In this document: piece by piece, positions 20,568-31,545 of the stretch
Layout: each line of letters starts with the position of its first letter
Numbering within the stretch: position 1 is the first letter of the stretch
Source: Kuschelorhynchus macadamiae
Lineage: Eukaryota; Arthropoda; Insecta; Coleoptera; Curculionidae
Assembly (NCBI GenBank): GCA_030620095.1
Contig: JAUTXW010005187.1
Location: forward strand, 787,501-851,500
DNA length: 64,000 nucleotides
Reading direction: 5' to 3'
Program-made: the position numbers and the translations under genes
The notes under the pieces: model-generated
What the model was told of the DNA's origin: nothing
Database searches by the model: none
What the model saw: only the letters and a program-made list of their open reading frames with translations

Positions 20568-21129
20568 CAGTGATGACTGCCCCTGTATCTCTGTTTCGAC
20601 GATAAAAAATGACTGCTTAAGCCATCAATGACGTGACTTCGAACAATATAAGTTACTAGTTCTTTCTTACTTTGAACATCTAAAATGCCATCCTCTTGAG
20701 AACAATGTAAAGGTATAAACACACCAGGATTTCTATCATAGAATGACTTGAGTAAAGTGTTTTGCATGTATAAGAGATTATTCAGAACTGGCCTAAAACT
20801 ATGATAAACACTACTGATAACAATCAGGTTTGTATTGGATGTCATCTTGTTTAATTCAATTAATTCTTCCTTAGAGATAGGCTTCCCTTTAATTGCATTG
20901 TGTGAGGGAATGAAGATTAAAACAAAGTCATCTTTGTCTAGGTTTTTGCAAAGAACCTTACATTCATGTAGGAAATCATGAATGAAAGAATCATTTCTCA
21001 TTTGATAGTTTATATCAAATTTTCTATCTGTCATCTGTTTGAACTGATTTATACATCCTTTTACATTTTTGTCTCCCATTATTAAAATGCGCCTTCTTTT
21101 AATTAGGACATTATTAACGTCACTACTCT
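20564..21129 (-). CDS. LINE2 ORF1, 5'-truncated (SGNH/esterase-like domain)
   Basis: The frame runs from the LINE2 5' breakpoint to a stop at 20564, overlapping the ORF2 frame. It has RRILIMGDKNVKG, KDDFVLIFIPSHNAIKG and NTNLIVISSVYHSF, spaced like the strands of the SGNH-hydrolase/esterase-like domain found in ORF1 of some CR1- and Jockey-group LINEs. The usual catalytic GDS serine is replaced (GDK), so hydrolase activity is doubtful. The start codon and any upstream domains are lost. Confidence 0.6.
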
Positions 21130-21641
21130 TTTCCATTAAATTATTCAATTTAACAGTTTTATTGGCCATGGAATTATACATGTTTATGTTAAAATCGCCA
21201 AAACGTAATATATGGTCGTGAGATGTAAAAATTTCAGTTAAAATATCTTCAAAGTAAGTACAAAAATTGATCTTCGTTTGAGCTGGAGGGACGGTAGACG
21301 TTTCCGATTACTATAGTCTTTCCTGGGATATACATTTTAATCCATATATGTTCAACAAAGTCGTTACTCTCACTAAATAAAATCTGGAACCTAAAACTAT
21401 TCTTCAAATAAATTCCGACACCACCACCCCTGGTTCCACGGTCTTGTCTAACAAATGTATAGTTATCAATTAAAATAGAACTATTGTCGACATTTTCGCT
21501 CAGCCAAGTCTCAGACATTCCCAAAACATCGTAATTATTTAATTCTAAGACATCCCGAAGTAGTGGAACCTTAGTAGGCAATGATCTTGCATCGATATGT
21601 ACGCAGGAAATCATTAGAAAATTGGTATAAGGTTATAAAAG
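21130..21641 (-). pseudogene. LINE1 ORF2: N-terminal half of the endonuclease
   Basis: Begins near 21614 with SCVHIDARSLPTKVPLLRD, then MSETWLSE, RQDRGTRGGGVGIYL, KTIVIGNVYRPSSS and, in another frame after about 21249, ILRFGDFNINMYN up to the LINE2 insertion. These are the N, E and GDFN catalytic blocks of an APE-type endonuclease. It is separated from its C-terminal part (at 17299) by LINE2. Confidence 0.82.
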
Positions 21642-22112
21642 TTCATAGGTAAACTACTTGGAAATCCAAAAGATAAAATAGAATTGGAAAACCACGGACT
21701 ATATAGCATTCCGTGCCAGGACTGTGAAAAGTGGTATGTTGGGCAAACAAACAGACGAATATCAGCAAGAGTAAATAAACATAAACTCAGCATCAGAAAT
21801 AAACAAACAACCTCTGCCTTATTTTTACATCATCAGGAAACAGGCCACAAAATAAACTTCGAAGGGTGTAAGGAGATTGCCAATATAAAGTACTATAGGG
21901 CCAGAATAATCCGAGAAGCCATAGAATTAAAAAAATCAAGGTGACTTAAATAAAAAGGGCGAATCATTAAAGTTACCAGCAGTATGGAAATCAATCATAT
22001 ATAAACCACGGACGAGAAACAGATGGCTTCGCAGTTGGTATTTTCCAACTGCGATTTTGGCGAAAAGTCAGCAAAATTGTTCTTTTCAGAACGAGAGTGA
22101 TGAATGGATGTA
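21642..22112 (+). pseudogene. PLE GIY-YIG endonuclease and 3' region
   Basis: The frame at 21660-21944 reads KLLGNPKDKI, HGLYSIPCQDCEKWYVGQTN, then RISARVNKHKLS, HHQETGHKINF and YYRARIIREAIEL. GLYSI and YVGQT are the GIY and YIG motifs; the Cys pair before YVG is the CCHH-type addition typical of PLE endonucleases. A stop at 21942 ends it. The 3' part has a hairpin with arms GCAGTTGG (22031-22038) and CCAACTGC (22045-22052), then GGCGAAAAGTCAGC, related to the antisense copy. It is separated from its RT by LINE1. Confidence 0.85.
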
Positions 22113-24232
22113 CAGGGTGTCCAATTTTGTTTGTAAATGCAAAGTGCACTTTTTTGTCAAACTCAAGCTGCCGTAATCAGATTTTGCATAGCCCGCCTCG
22201 TTTCGGAGAAACAGGGCCAAATTGAAAAAGTTGCATTTGAGACACCACTCGTATCTCAGTTATCTTTTATCGAAAAGGTAAAAACTGGCTCTTATAGAGT
22301 TTTATACGTAGAATCTAGTGGCGTAGACAGATTTTTACTCGGGGCCGTCGTTTTTGATACATGACCCAAAGTCACGTTTTTTTAAATGGGACACCCTATA
22401 TATTTTTACGGAGTCCTATTCGCCTTATTATGAGCTTTTCACAAATATATGGTTATCTATACTTATTTTAAAAAATAAGGCTGCAATTTAGGTTTGTAAT
22501 AATATCTATCTATATTTTTCATAGTAAGCCATGGACTGATTGTCAAAAATGGCTTTGTCACTGCTTTGTTATAAAGTAAATGAAGTTTTGATGTTAATAC
22601 TAATAGACGTGTTAAATTAGTCGCTCTGATTATTACTTTTTAACAAATGGTTGCAAATCAATTATTTGAAAACTTTGAGCAATATGATATGCTGACCTGT
22701 TTCATAGAGAGTCACGAAAATATAAACGCTGCTTCTGAGCTTTATTTCATTAGGTAATGTTTTATTTTCATAACTATTATTGCAATCTTTTTTAAAACTT
22801 AAACTTTTATTATATAGATATCCCGAAAGGAGGCAGCCAATAAATTAATATTCTATAGGCTGAAATCGAATTTAATAAATTTTGGCTCTTTCAAAAAGCC
22901 CAGATCAAAGAAATATAACAAAGAGAATCGTGAGGCTGATGAAATTAACGTCTTAGCAAGTGTAAATGTAACGTCCTGTAGAAAAATAGAGAATGAAGTG
23001 GGTGTAATCAAGTCTCGGGTTCAAAGTATAAACCATATAAAGTCAGAGTTGTGCAAAATCTACATCCTGGAGATGCAGAACAACGTATTGATTTTTGCCA
23101 GTGGTATTTACAAAAAATTAATACTAACCAAAATTTTGGAAGGGCGGTTATATGGTCCGACGAATCGTATATAAGCAGTGCTGGAATATTTAATAGGCAC
23201 AATACGAGACACTGGTCACCTGAAAATCAACATTTCATATTTCCACGCGAGCAACAAGGAAGATTTGGCTTTAATGTCGCTTGTTTCGTACTAAGAACCA
23301 AAATAAAATTTCATATTTTTGAAGGAGGTCTCACTGCTAATCGCTACCTTGAAATATTGCAAAATATATTGCCAGAAATCATAGAAGATGTCCCTTTAGC
23401 ACATGTGAATCAAATATATTTCCAACAAGACGGAGCTCCAGCACATAACTCCCAAATTGTGAGGCGGTATTTAGAAGAGAACTTCCCCGAACGCTGGATT
23501 GGAACGCACGGACCTGTCCGATGGCCTCCTAGGTCGCCTGACCTGTCCATATTGGACTTCTTTTTATGGAGTCACCTAAAAAATTTAATTTTTCGTACCC
23601 GACATAACACAGTTTAAGACCTGCGTAACACCACTGAACAGGCATTTTTGCAAATACAAGCACGCAATGTAGTCATTTCAAATGCACAAGGTAAAATTGC
23701 AATAGTGTGTGAGAGATGTCTAAGAGAATATGGAAATCAGTTTGAGCAGTTCTTTTGAACATGGCTAATTACGAAAAATAGATATACTTAATATATTCTT
23801 AAAAACTTTAACTGTAGCCTTATTTTTAAAATAAGTATAGATAGCTATATATTTTTGAAAAGCTCATAATAAGACGAATAGGACTACGTAAAAATATACA
23901 GGGTATCCCATTTAAAAAAAAACGTAACTTTGGGTCATGATTCAAAAACGACGGCCACGAGTAAAAATCTGTCCACGCCACTGGATTCTAAGTAAAAAAC
24001 TCTATAAGAGCCAGTTTTTACCTTGTCTATACGTTAAAAGATAACCGAGATACGAGGGATGTCCCAAAATGCAATTTGGCCCTGTATCTTCGAAACGAGG
24101 CGGGTTATGGAAAATCTGATTACGTCAGCTTAAGTTTGACAAAAAAGTGGTACGGTGTCGCGAAAACCTCAACCCTAAATATTTGCAAATAACGGAGATA
24201 CCTTGCATTTACAACCAAAATTGGACACCCTG
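22113..24232 (+). mobile_element. Mariner 3: long-TIR DD41D mariner, dead copy, in the PLE 3' end
   Basis: Starts CAGGGTGTCCAATTTTG, with TA at 22111-22112 and 24233-24234. Long inverted repeats run inward for over 400 bp on each side (for example the TTAAATGGGACACCCTATAT block near 22382 and its inverse near 23910). The plus-strand transposase is frameshifted. It lies between the last two pieces of the PLE. Confidence 0.9.
22647..23758 (+). pseudogene. Mariner 3 transposase, frameshifted
   Basis: Exon 1 (22647-22753, MVANQLFENFEQYDM, 107 nt) and the 64-nt intron match mariner 1 in length and phase. Exon 2 opens YPERRQP at 22818, but the frame fails a few codons later. The catalytic region is open at 23051-23617 (WSDESYI, QQDGAPAHN, RSPDLSILDFFLWS), followed by an in-frame stop and then the normal C-terminal end EYGNQFEQFF at 23758. 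All three catalytic Asp survive, but no full protein can be made. Confidence 0.88.
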
Positions 24233-24256
24233 TACACCCGGAATGAAAACACATCA

Positions 24257-24969
24257 TATTTTTCCATCCGTGCAGGACTACAAATCAACATGACCAAAGA
24301 AAACTTACATTTTTATACTCAATCAAATTTGATCAGGCTATATCAGGTAGAAATAATTGTAATTTTTAAAGTCTTGCTTAAAGCGGAGTGACTACAAATC
24401 TAGTATGGCCTTGGACAGCCAAAATTAAAGCAATCATTAATTAAACTGTCAAGCAAAGCAAACTTGCAAATGGCTATAAATATTTAATTTTCTTTTGCGT
24501 TTACGTCGCCAGCCACTTGGTGTTTCCCGAAGCTACATGGAAGTGCAAATATCGTCAGGCACATGAATATACATTCCGGTAAGTAAACTTATCGGTCTAA
24601 ATCTTCAATTTCTCGTAAGCAAATTAGTAGAACAATCTCCTTAGGATTATGTGATTTTCTGTGTGTTATTGAGTCTAATAGCGCTGAAATCTTTTCATCT
24701 TTTGGAAATCCGCGTAATAGGTATTATTAATAATTAAATTAACATCTGGATACACTAGAAATCTTACATATGACCAAAGTAAAAACATGAAAACACAAAT
24801 ATATTTTTTAAATAGCTACCGTTAACTTTACAATAATAAGCATTACCTACCTTTGCGATTAAGATGTATAAACACTAGACCAAGATGGATATATGTTTAA
24901 GGCAGTTGCCTTTTCAAAGTCAAGTGTATACTCTTTTGAATTATTTATTGTATATGACTTAGCTTATTT
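24257..24969. other. Unassigned 0.7 kb between the PLE and element B
   Basis: No coding region, RNA gene or recognisable repeat seen. Probably old flanking DNA. Confidence 0.5.
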
Positions 24970-25156
24970 GAGGCTATGAGTGCAATAGTCGACTAACCCA
25001 CAAAATCGCTATTGTGATTTTTTTGCACTTTTTAATTCGTTACGATGTTATTAATCCAATGCAAAATGGATCAATCCACCTTTTGCTCAGTGTTACTAGA
25101 TGGCAACACTAAAGTAGTTTTGGCATTTTATATAGGTCGTAATTTCCGTAAAGTAA

Positions 25157-25578
25157 AGTGGACTATTCTTAGTTAGTACACTGTGCCGCTTAAAGTCTAA
25201 AATTGACGTTAAATAGCTGGACATTTTTTGTTGTTATACCTCGTTTTAGGTGCATATATTTAGACTATTCTGTTATATTTAGTGAAATGGATGCCCCCCT
25301 TAAAGGTAAGTACTTACTTTAACTTTTATAGTATTTTTATTTAATTTTTATAAGTACAAAGAACAATGTTTGCCATTTAAATTCTTTTTGTAGGTTAAGC
25401 TTATTAGGCAGATGAAAATTTTTCCGAGACTCCAATATTTAACAAAAAATAATTATGTTATTATCCATTATTCTTATTTTAATACCATTGTTGTTGAAGG
25501 TCTCGGCGCAAAGTGGTGTCAAGCCACAATAATAAAAATAGAGAAAATTTTTGTGGCTTAGTCCACTATTGCACAAAG
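25157..25578. repeat. Subterminal copies of the element B end motif
   Basis: GGCTTAGTCCACTATTGCAC at 25554-25573 is identical to 20 bp of the right TIR (27920-27939). Partial copies lie near 25157-25170 (AAGTGGACTATTCTT), 25510-25528 (AAGTGGTGTCAAGCCAC) and 27730-27745 (AAGTGGATTAAGCCAC). They probably mark transposase-binding sites (inference). Confidence 0.75.
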
Positions 25579-27600
25579 AATAAATTTCGCTTGGCAAAAT
25601 ATGTGACAACAATAGGGCCCCTTTTGCTTTCGACTATATTGATAAGAGCCGTGGGCGTGCGTATGCGCGGGCGTTTATGTGTGTAGTTTTTTTAATTATT
25701 TATAATGTCCTAAAATTAGTTATATTCTTTTGCAGGATCGTCAGAATCAGACCCGTTCGGAGACTCCGGATCGGAGTATTTACCTTCTGGCGAAGAAAAT
25801 GCACGAAATGAAAATATTGAGCCTTCAACGTCTAAAGAGTTTAAGCCAAAGAAACGAATTCGTAATCCCGAAAATTGGAAACGAACAGTCAATAAAAGAA
25901 AAAGATGTTCTGGACAAGAATACACAATTAAATCGGGGAAAATCTCCTTCCAAAATCTTTTAAACCATTCATCTGTTCTTGTAAGCTCAGATGCCAAATT
26001 TTAATTCCAGATGAAAGACAAATGGAGTTACATAAACATTTTTATGCCTTAGAAACCTTTATTTACAAAGATCTTACCTGTTTTCTATAGTTAAGGTAGT
26101 GAATAAATTACGCACATACACCCAAAATGCGACCAGTAAATGAGAAAAAACGAGAATTTATTATTTACCCAATAGTGTAGAGCACAAAGTATGCAAGCAA
26201 TTCTTTCGAGCCCTTTTTCCGGTTTCCGCTGGAAGGTTAAATAAACTACTAAAGAACAAAGCAAATGGAACCCCACCGCCATGCGATAGACGTGGTAAGC
26301 ATCCACTACACAATAAAACAACTGACGAAAAGAAAAATGAAGTAAAACAGTTTATTGGAAACTTTTCGTGTTACGAAACTCATTATGCCAGAGAAAATAG
26401 CAACCACCGAAAGTATCCTTCACCAGACTTAAGCTTGGGGAAAATATACGAGCTGTAAAAAGATGAGACAAGAAATCCTGTGTCCTATTTTATCTTCCGA
26501 GAAATCTTTAATAAGGAAATTAACCTGCACTTCCATCCTCCAATAACGGATTCTTGTAAGAAATGTGATTTTTTCGATGTTCAGATAAAAGCTGCAGACG
26601 AAGCCAGTAAAAAACAACAAACACAAAAAAGTGAAAAAGAATTACATCAAAGAAAAGTTCAGAGTGCTAAAAATGGCCTACATATGATACTCAACGTGCA
26701 AAAAGAGGAGAAGTTTGTGTTAGTTGTTTTGACTTAATGAAAACTTTACCCACGCCCGTACTTACAACAGGAATTTGCTACTACAAAAGGCAGTTATGGA
26801 CTTACTTCTTCAGTATCCACGATATGGCCACTGATAACTAATTTATGTTTGTTTGGGATGAAACAGTGGCCTCTAGGGGCCTCAGGAGATAGGGTCTTGT
26901 CTTCTATATTATATTAAAAACTTCAGACTTTCTAAAACCCTTATCATGTATTTCGACCAATGCGGTGCTCAGAACCGCAATATAAAGTTGTCAGTGTTAT
27001 GTAATTACACTGTTGCATCTTCAGATCTAACCGTGGAAGAAATTCAACACAAATTTTTGGTTAGTGGGCATTCATACCTACCCTGTGACCAAGATTTCGG
27101 CCTCGTGGAAAAAGAAAAAAAAATTCATCCTCATATTTTTTTCCTAAAGAATGATAAGCAGTAATAAAAAATGCTAGAAAAAAAATCCTTTTACGGTAAT
27201 AGAAATGACAAAATCTAATTTCTTTTCAACAAAAGTGCTTGAAAGTAATATAACTAATAGAAAAGTATCTGAATCTAATGCTAAGGTGGAGTGGCTTAAA
27301 ATCCATTGCCTGCGTTTCAAAAAGGGCTCTCCATATAAAATTGAATATAAATATTCAAACAGAGAAGAGGTTTATTTTGAAACAGTTGATATAAGCAAAA
27401 GAAAATTAAGTTTCAAGGAAAATACACTTCCGTTATTGTACCCTGAAGGTAATATATTAAATGAAGCTAAAAAGAAAGACCTGCTTCAGCTAATGGAACT
27501 TATTCCACCCATACACCAGGATTTTTACAGAAATCTTAAATCTTCTGCTCAAGCAACTGGTGGAGTGTTAATTGGCATGTCCTATGATGAAGAGGATTAA
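25287..27600 (+). pseudogene. Element B transposase-like gene (DUF7869-like), broken
   Basis: Exon 1 is 25287-25305 (ATG, donor GTAAGT) and exon 2 starts at 25736 after TTTTGCAG, in phase, giving an acidic N terminus followed by KKRIRNPENWKR and KRKRCSGQEY, like the basic block of element A. After a frameshift near 25955 come a CSC/RC cysteine pair, HYAREN, the CKKCDFF pair (26550s), YFDQCGAQNRN (26945) and VSGHSYLPCDQD with VEKEK (27060-27110). These align in order with the WSDSC..QNKN, GHSS and IEK blocks of element A. The acidic C terminus ends at 27600. Several stops and frameshifts make it non-functional. Confidence 0.8.
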
Positions 27601-28099
27601 AGAATATTATTTCTAATATTCAGTTTTGTTTAGTTTTAGTTACTTTTAATGTTATTGTCCAATAAATAACATATGTAATACATTTTTTATAAATAATATT
27701 TCATATTTATTGCTAATTTCTTAAAAGCAAAGTGGATTAAGCCACACTTAAAGGCAAAAATAAACATTTATTATACATTTAAATAATATTTTTATTTTCT
27801 TTGGGGCTTATAAGCTAATGCCAGCTGAGTTAGAGCTAAATATGCTTTAATGAAAATTTTATAGATGAGACAATATTCACCATTTTTTAAACCCCGTTTT
27901 TCTCTATCTGGTATGATTTGGCTTAGTCCACTATTGCACTCATAGCCTCATTTATGGTCCTCATGTAAGTATTACCAATTTATAAAAATACTGTTTAAAC
28001 TTCTAGGTCGGATAGTCCTCACAAAATAAATGACGTTTGAGTTAGACGAGATCCAGAGTTTTTATGTGGTTATTTTGAGTTGTATGTTTTATGATCTAA

Positions 28100-30395
28100 T
28101 CTTCTTTTAAGGAAATTTTCATAGCCTTCTTCGCTTATGAGATACAGGGCGAAATAGAAAATTTTCCATTTTGGGACCCCCCTCGTATCTCGGTTATCTT
28201 TTAACTTAACGCAAAGGAAAAAATTGCTGCTTATGCAGTTTTTTACGCTGGATCCAGTGGCGTAGTCATATTTTTCATTTGAGTTGTTATTTTTTAGATA
28301 TGACCCAAAGTTGTGTTTTTTTAAATGGGACACCCTGTATATTTGTCCAGAAATTGATTTGTCCTTTTAAAAGCTTCTCAAAAATATATAATAGTATACG
28401 TCTATTTTAATAAACAACAACAAAAATCCTAATTTTTATAATTATCATCCTAAATTTTGCAGTAGGCCATGCAAAACAATGCTGCCTTTTATTTAAAGTC
28501 GTTAACAATATCTACATCCTAACAATAAATCAAAATAAATATGTAATTAAATCTATTTATCAAAATATTTATTGATAATTTCGCACCAAAAAAGTACCTC
28601 CTACCTAGATTTATGTAACACAAGAACAAAACAGTAATAAATCATTATGTAACAAGCCTTTCAGCAAAAATCAACTGTCGTATAAGAACTACAGTAACCA
28701 AGGAAATCAAAAGAACTGTTCAAACTGATTTCCATTTTGTTCTATGCATGCTTCGCAAAATTTTCGTATTCGTCTTAGGGAATTAAGCAACATAATGGGA
28801 TGATTTTGTAAATAGCGAAAATTTTCTCTTATTGCATTTCCTAAATCTTGGAAATTATTATAGTGGTCTTTGTAAATTCTATTTTGCAGATATCCCCATA
28901 GAAAGAAATCTAAAATCGACAAATCTGGGGACCTAGGGGGCCATCTTATAGGTCCATTTGTTCCGATCCATTGATTGGTAAAATTATTGTCCAGAAATAA
29001 TCTCGTCATTCCAGAATTGTGTGCAGGAGCACCCTCCTGTTGAAAATAAATTTCGTTAATTTGCGCTAGAGGAACATCATCAAGTAATTCAGGTATAGCT
29101 GCCTCTAAAATTTTTATATAGCGATTGGCTGTTAGATTTCCCTCAACTATATAAAATTTTATATGTGTTCCTAATATGAAGCAGGACACATTTAGACCAA
29201 ACCTGCCCTGCTGTCTTCTGGGAAATATTTGGTGTTGATTTTCCTGGGACCAGAATCTACTATTGTGCCTATTAAGAATACCAGAATTACTGAAATGTGC
29301 TTCGTCTGACCATATAACCTTCCTTTCAAAATCTCTAACCATATCGCATCTTTCTCAAAACCAATTGCAGAAGACTACCCGACGCTCTGCATCCCCTGGC
29401 TGTAAGGGCTGCACGAGCCTAAATTTGTATGGGTGGTATTTGTGCTTTTTTAGAATTTCTTGAACTCCAAAAACTATTTTGGAATCCCTATGCTCTTTTC
29501 ACTGGCTTTGCAAGAGTTTGTAGGGTAAGCTTCTGCATTAGCCAAAACCGTAATTTCCTAAGCCTTTATTATATGTTTTTGTACGAGGTTTGATAAATGA
29601 TCCGTGATTAAGTAAATTCTTTTTTATCCGATAAAAAGTGGATATATTAGGTTGCCTCCTTTCTGGATATCTAAATAAATATTAAGCAATAGTATTTCAA
29701 CATACCTAAAATTTAACTATTTACCTGTTAAAATACATCTCAGAAGCCGCTTCAACATTTTCATTACTTATTATAAAACAAGCTAACATATCGTACTTTT
29801 CATAATGTTCGAAAGTTTGCTTTTCTTCCATAATAATACAAATATATTTTTACACAATAAACAAATACAAAAAACTAGCGCTATATTTTATATACGCGTA
29901 CAAAATTGGGAAATGTCATTTGCTTACAAGAAAACAAAAGAAAACGGCATCGTTTTGCATGGCCTACTGCAAAATTTGGGATGATAATTATAAAAATTAG
30001 GATTTTTGTTGTTGTTTATTAAAGTAGACCCATACTATTATAAATTTTTGAGAAGCTTTTAAAAAGACAAATCAATTTCTGGACAAATATACAGGGTGTC
30101 CCATTAAAAAAAACACAACTTTGGGTCGTATCTAAAAAATAACAACTCAAATGAAAAATATGACTACGCCACTGGATCCAGCGTAAAAAACTGCTTAAGC
30201 AGCAATTTTTCTCTTTGCGTTAAGTTAAAGGATAACCGAGATACGAGGGGGTCCCAAAATGCAAAATTTTCTATTTCGCCCTGTATCTCATAAACGAAGA
30301 AGGCTATGAAAATTTTGTTTACGGCTTCATGAGTTTCACAAAAAAATAGCTCAGGTTCGTGAAAACTGCAAGGTTCTATCTTTAAAAATAACCTG
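28100..30395 (-). mobile_element. Mariner 4: long-TIR DD41D mariner, left end truncated
   Basis: The right TIR ends at 30395, followed by TA (30396-30397). The left TIR is recognisable only from about 28100 inwards (AAATTTTCATAGCC), so the outermost 100 bp or so are lost or diverged. Inverted repeats cover about 28100-28500 and 29960-30310. The minus-strand transposase is broken. The right end touches mariner 5 through one TA. Confidence 0.85.
28707..29831 (-). pseudogene. Mariner 4 transposase, broken
   Basis: Exon 1 is 29831-29725 (MEEKQTFEHYEKYDM, 107 nt), the intron is 54 nt, and exon 2 starts YPERRQP at 29670, all as in mariner 1. Exon 2 then has stops and frameshifts until 29342, after which 211 codons are open to 28707 with WSDEAHF, FQQEGAPAHN and RSPDLSILDFFLWG. 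The second catalytic Asp is Glu here (QQEG instead of QQDG), a further reason to think it dead. Confidence 0.88.
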
Positions 30396-30397
30396 TA

Positions 30398-31178
30398 CAG
30401 GGTGTCCCATTTTGGGTATACTTCTGGGGTATCTCCATTATTTTTATAGATAGAAAGATGCGGTTTTCGCGACAGTTTGCTACTTTTTCGTCAAACTAAA
30501 GATGCCGTTAACAAAATTATCATAGCCCTCTTAGTTTTTAAGACACAAGTCTAAATTGAAAATGTTGCATTTTCAGGCAGCCCTCGTATCTCGACTATCA
30601 GATAACTTATCGAAAATGTTAAAACTGTTTCTTATATAACTTTTCTTGTAGAACTCAACGTCGCCTTAGGAATTAATATACAGGGTCAGGTCAAAGAGTT
30701 ATCGGACCTTACTTTATTTTTTTAAATGAAACAGCCTGTGTATTTATAGAGTATAAAATTTGTCTTTTTTTTAGTTTCTCAAAAATATATAATAGTATGC
30801 ACTTTTTCCTAGAAACACGCAAATAAATGACAATTTTCTGAAATTAAATGCATAATTTAATAGTAGGCCATGAATAACAATAATAAAAAATTGAAAGTTA
30901 CATATTGTTAGAGTTTTTTACTAACAGTAAGTTGCTAACAGGAGTTTTATAGCATAAAGTAACAAAAACACAAAAAATAACAATTTTTTAAAGGTGATGT
31001 TTAAATTGACGACCATTTTCTCTAATGCAAAATTAACATGTTTATATACTTCATTTTGTATATAGCCCCATAAAAAAATTTAAAATTGGGAGATCTTGAG
31101 ATCGTGGAGGCCATCTGACAGGTCTGTTGGTGCCTATCAATCTTTGAGGAAAGTTATTATCAAGAAATTCCCCGCGTG
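30398..31178 (-). mobile_element. Mariner 5: partial DD41D mariner
   Basis: Left TIR from 30398 (CAGGGTGTCCCATTTTGGG), then about 350 bp of TIR-type sequence and a short minus-strand remnant of the transposase C-terminal part (31185-31020, with FLDNNFPQR and VRWPPRSQDL). It stops abruptly at about 31178, where the sequence changes to CCCCGCGTGGGGTAC, probably the end of the piggyBac copy. Clearly dead. Confidence 0.78.
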
Positions 31179-31545
31179 GGGTACTTTGGACTTCATGCTA
31201 TAAAATTAAGCGTTTTACATATTTAGATAATAATAACATACTTCAAATGTTTTATTTTTGTTTTTACATGTTTTATTTATATTTATAATGCAAAAATTAT
31301 TATACATTATACTTAAAAATATGCATAAACTCAAACATATATTTTTTGTATACTAGTTTTTATTGTATCTAAAACAAAATACTCTAAATTAACAAACAAA
31401 TAAGAAATAGTTAAATCATAAAATCTAAAACTAAAGGTTGTTTTCTAACACACAATTTAAAAAAAAATAAACAAAATTTAGTCAGAATCACTGTCCGATT
31501 GATTTTTTTGAGTAACCGCGCATGAATTACAAAGTATAATAGAGT

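Larger units (their letters stand above)
17300..21129 (-). mobile_element. LINE2: 5'-truncated non-LTR retrotransposon with intact ORF2, nested in LINE1
   Basis: The 3' end on the minus strand is AATAAAATAAATAG at 17300; the 5' end is at about 21129 inside ORF1. A possible 4-bp duplication TTTC flanks it (17296-17299 and 21130-21133). Removing it restores the LINE1 endonuclease frame. It carries the 3' part of ORF1, a complete-looking ORF2 and about 330 bp of 3' UTR. ORF2 is uninterrupted whereas LINE1 is broken in several places, so LINE2 is the younger element. Confidence 0.88.
12421..21641 (-). mobile_element. LINE1: non-LTR retrotransposon, minus strand, nested host of two elements
   Basis: A Jockey/CR1-group LINE that inserted in the PLE between its RT and endonuclease. 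Its own sequence is 12421-13281, 15348-17299 and 21130-21641. It is interrupted by mariner 2 (13284-15345, TA duplication) and LINE2 (17300-21129). It is 5'-truncated within the APE endonuclease (first recognisable residues SCVHIDARSLPTK near 21614) and ends 3' in the AAT tail. The reading frame broken by LINE2 can be followed across it (NNLME before, TFNLKQLINVPTRITQ after), which fixes the order of events. Confidence 0.85.
9106..24256 (+). mobile_element. Penelope-like element, plus strand, split by three insertions
   Basis: The PLE's own sequence survives in four pieces: 9106-9464 (terminal repeat joined to the start of the RT fragment), 11807-12420 (RT), 21642-22112 (GIY-YIG endonuclease and 3' part) and 24235-24256 (3' tail). 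Between them sit mariner 1 (9465-11804), LINE1 (12421-21641) and mariner 3 (22113-24232). Continuity is shown by the RT block FNGQMY before mariner 1 and KQIDEVPIGSS after it, and by the 3' GAATGAAAACAC, which also occurs at the end of the antisense copy near 8545. The N-terminal half of the RT is missing: the terminal region runs straight into the mid-RT. Confidence 0.85.
24970..27949 (+). mobile_element. Element B: decayed relative of element A, with ATTT duplication
   Basis: Inverted ends GAGGCTATGAGTGCAATAGT match exactly at 24970-24989 and 27930-27949 and extend to about 27 bp with one mismatch. Both sides are flanked by ATTT (24966-24969 and 27950-27953), a 4-bp target duplication. The interior holds a broken plus-strand gene related to that of element A, and copies of the terminal motif recur inside both ends. 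Size is 2980 bp. It shares the plan but not the terminal sequence of element A, so the two are distant members of one superfamily. Confidence 0.85.

Noticed and set aside
22031..22052. Hairpin GCAGTTGG/CCAACTGC as a terminator
   Set aside because: It is in a PLE 3' region of a eukaryotic genome; a rho-independent terminator is not expected. Noted only as part of the PLE.
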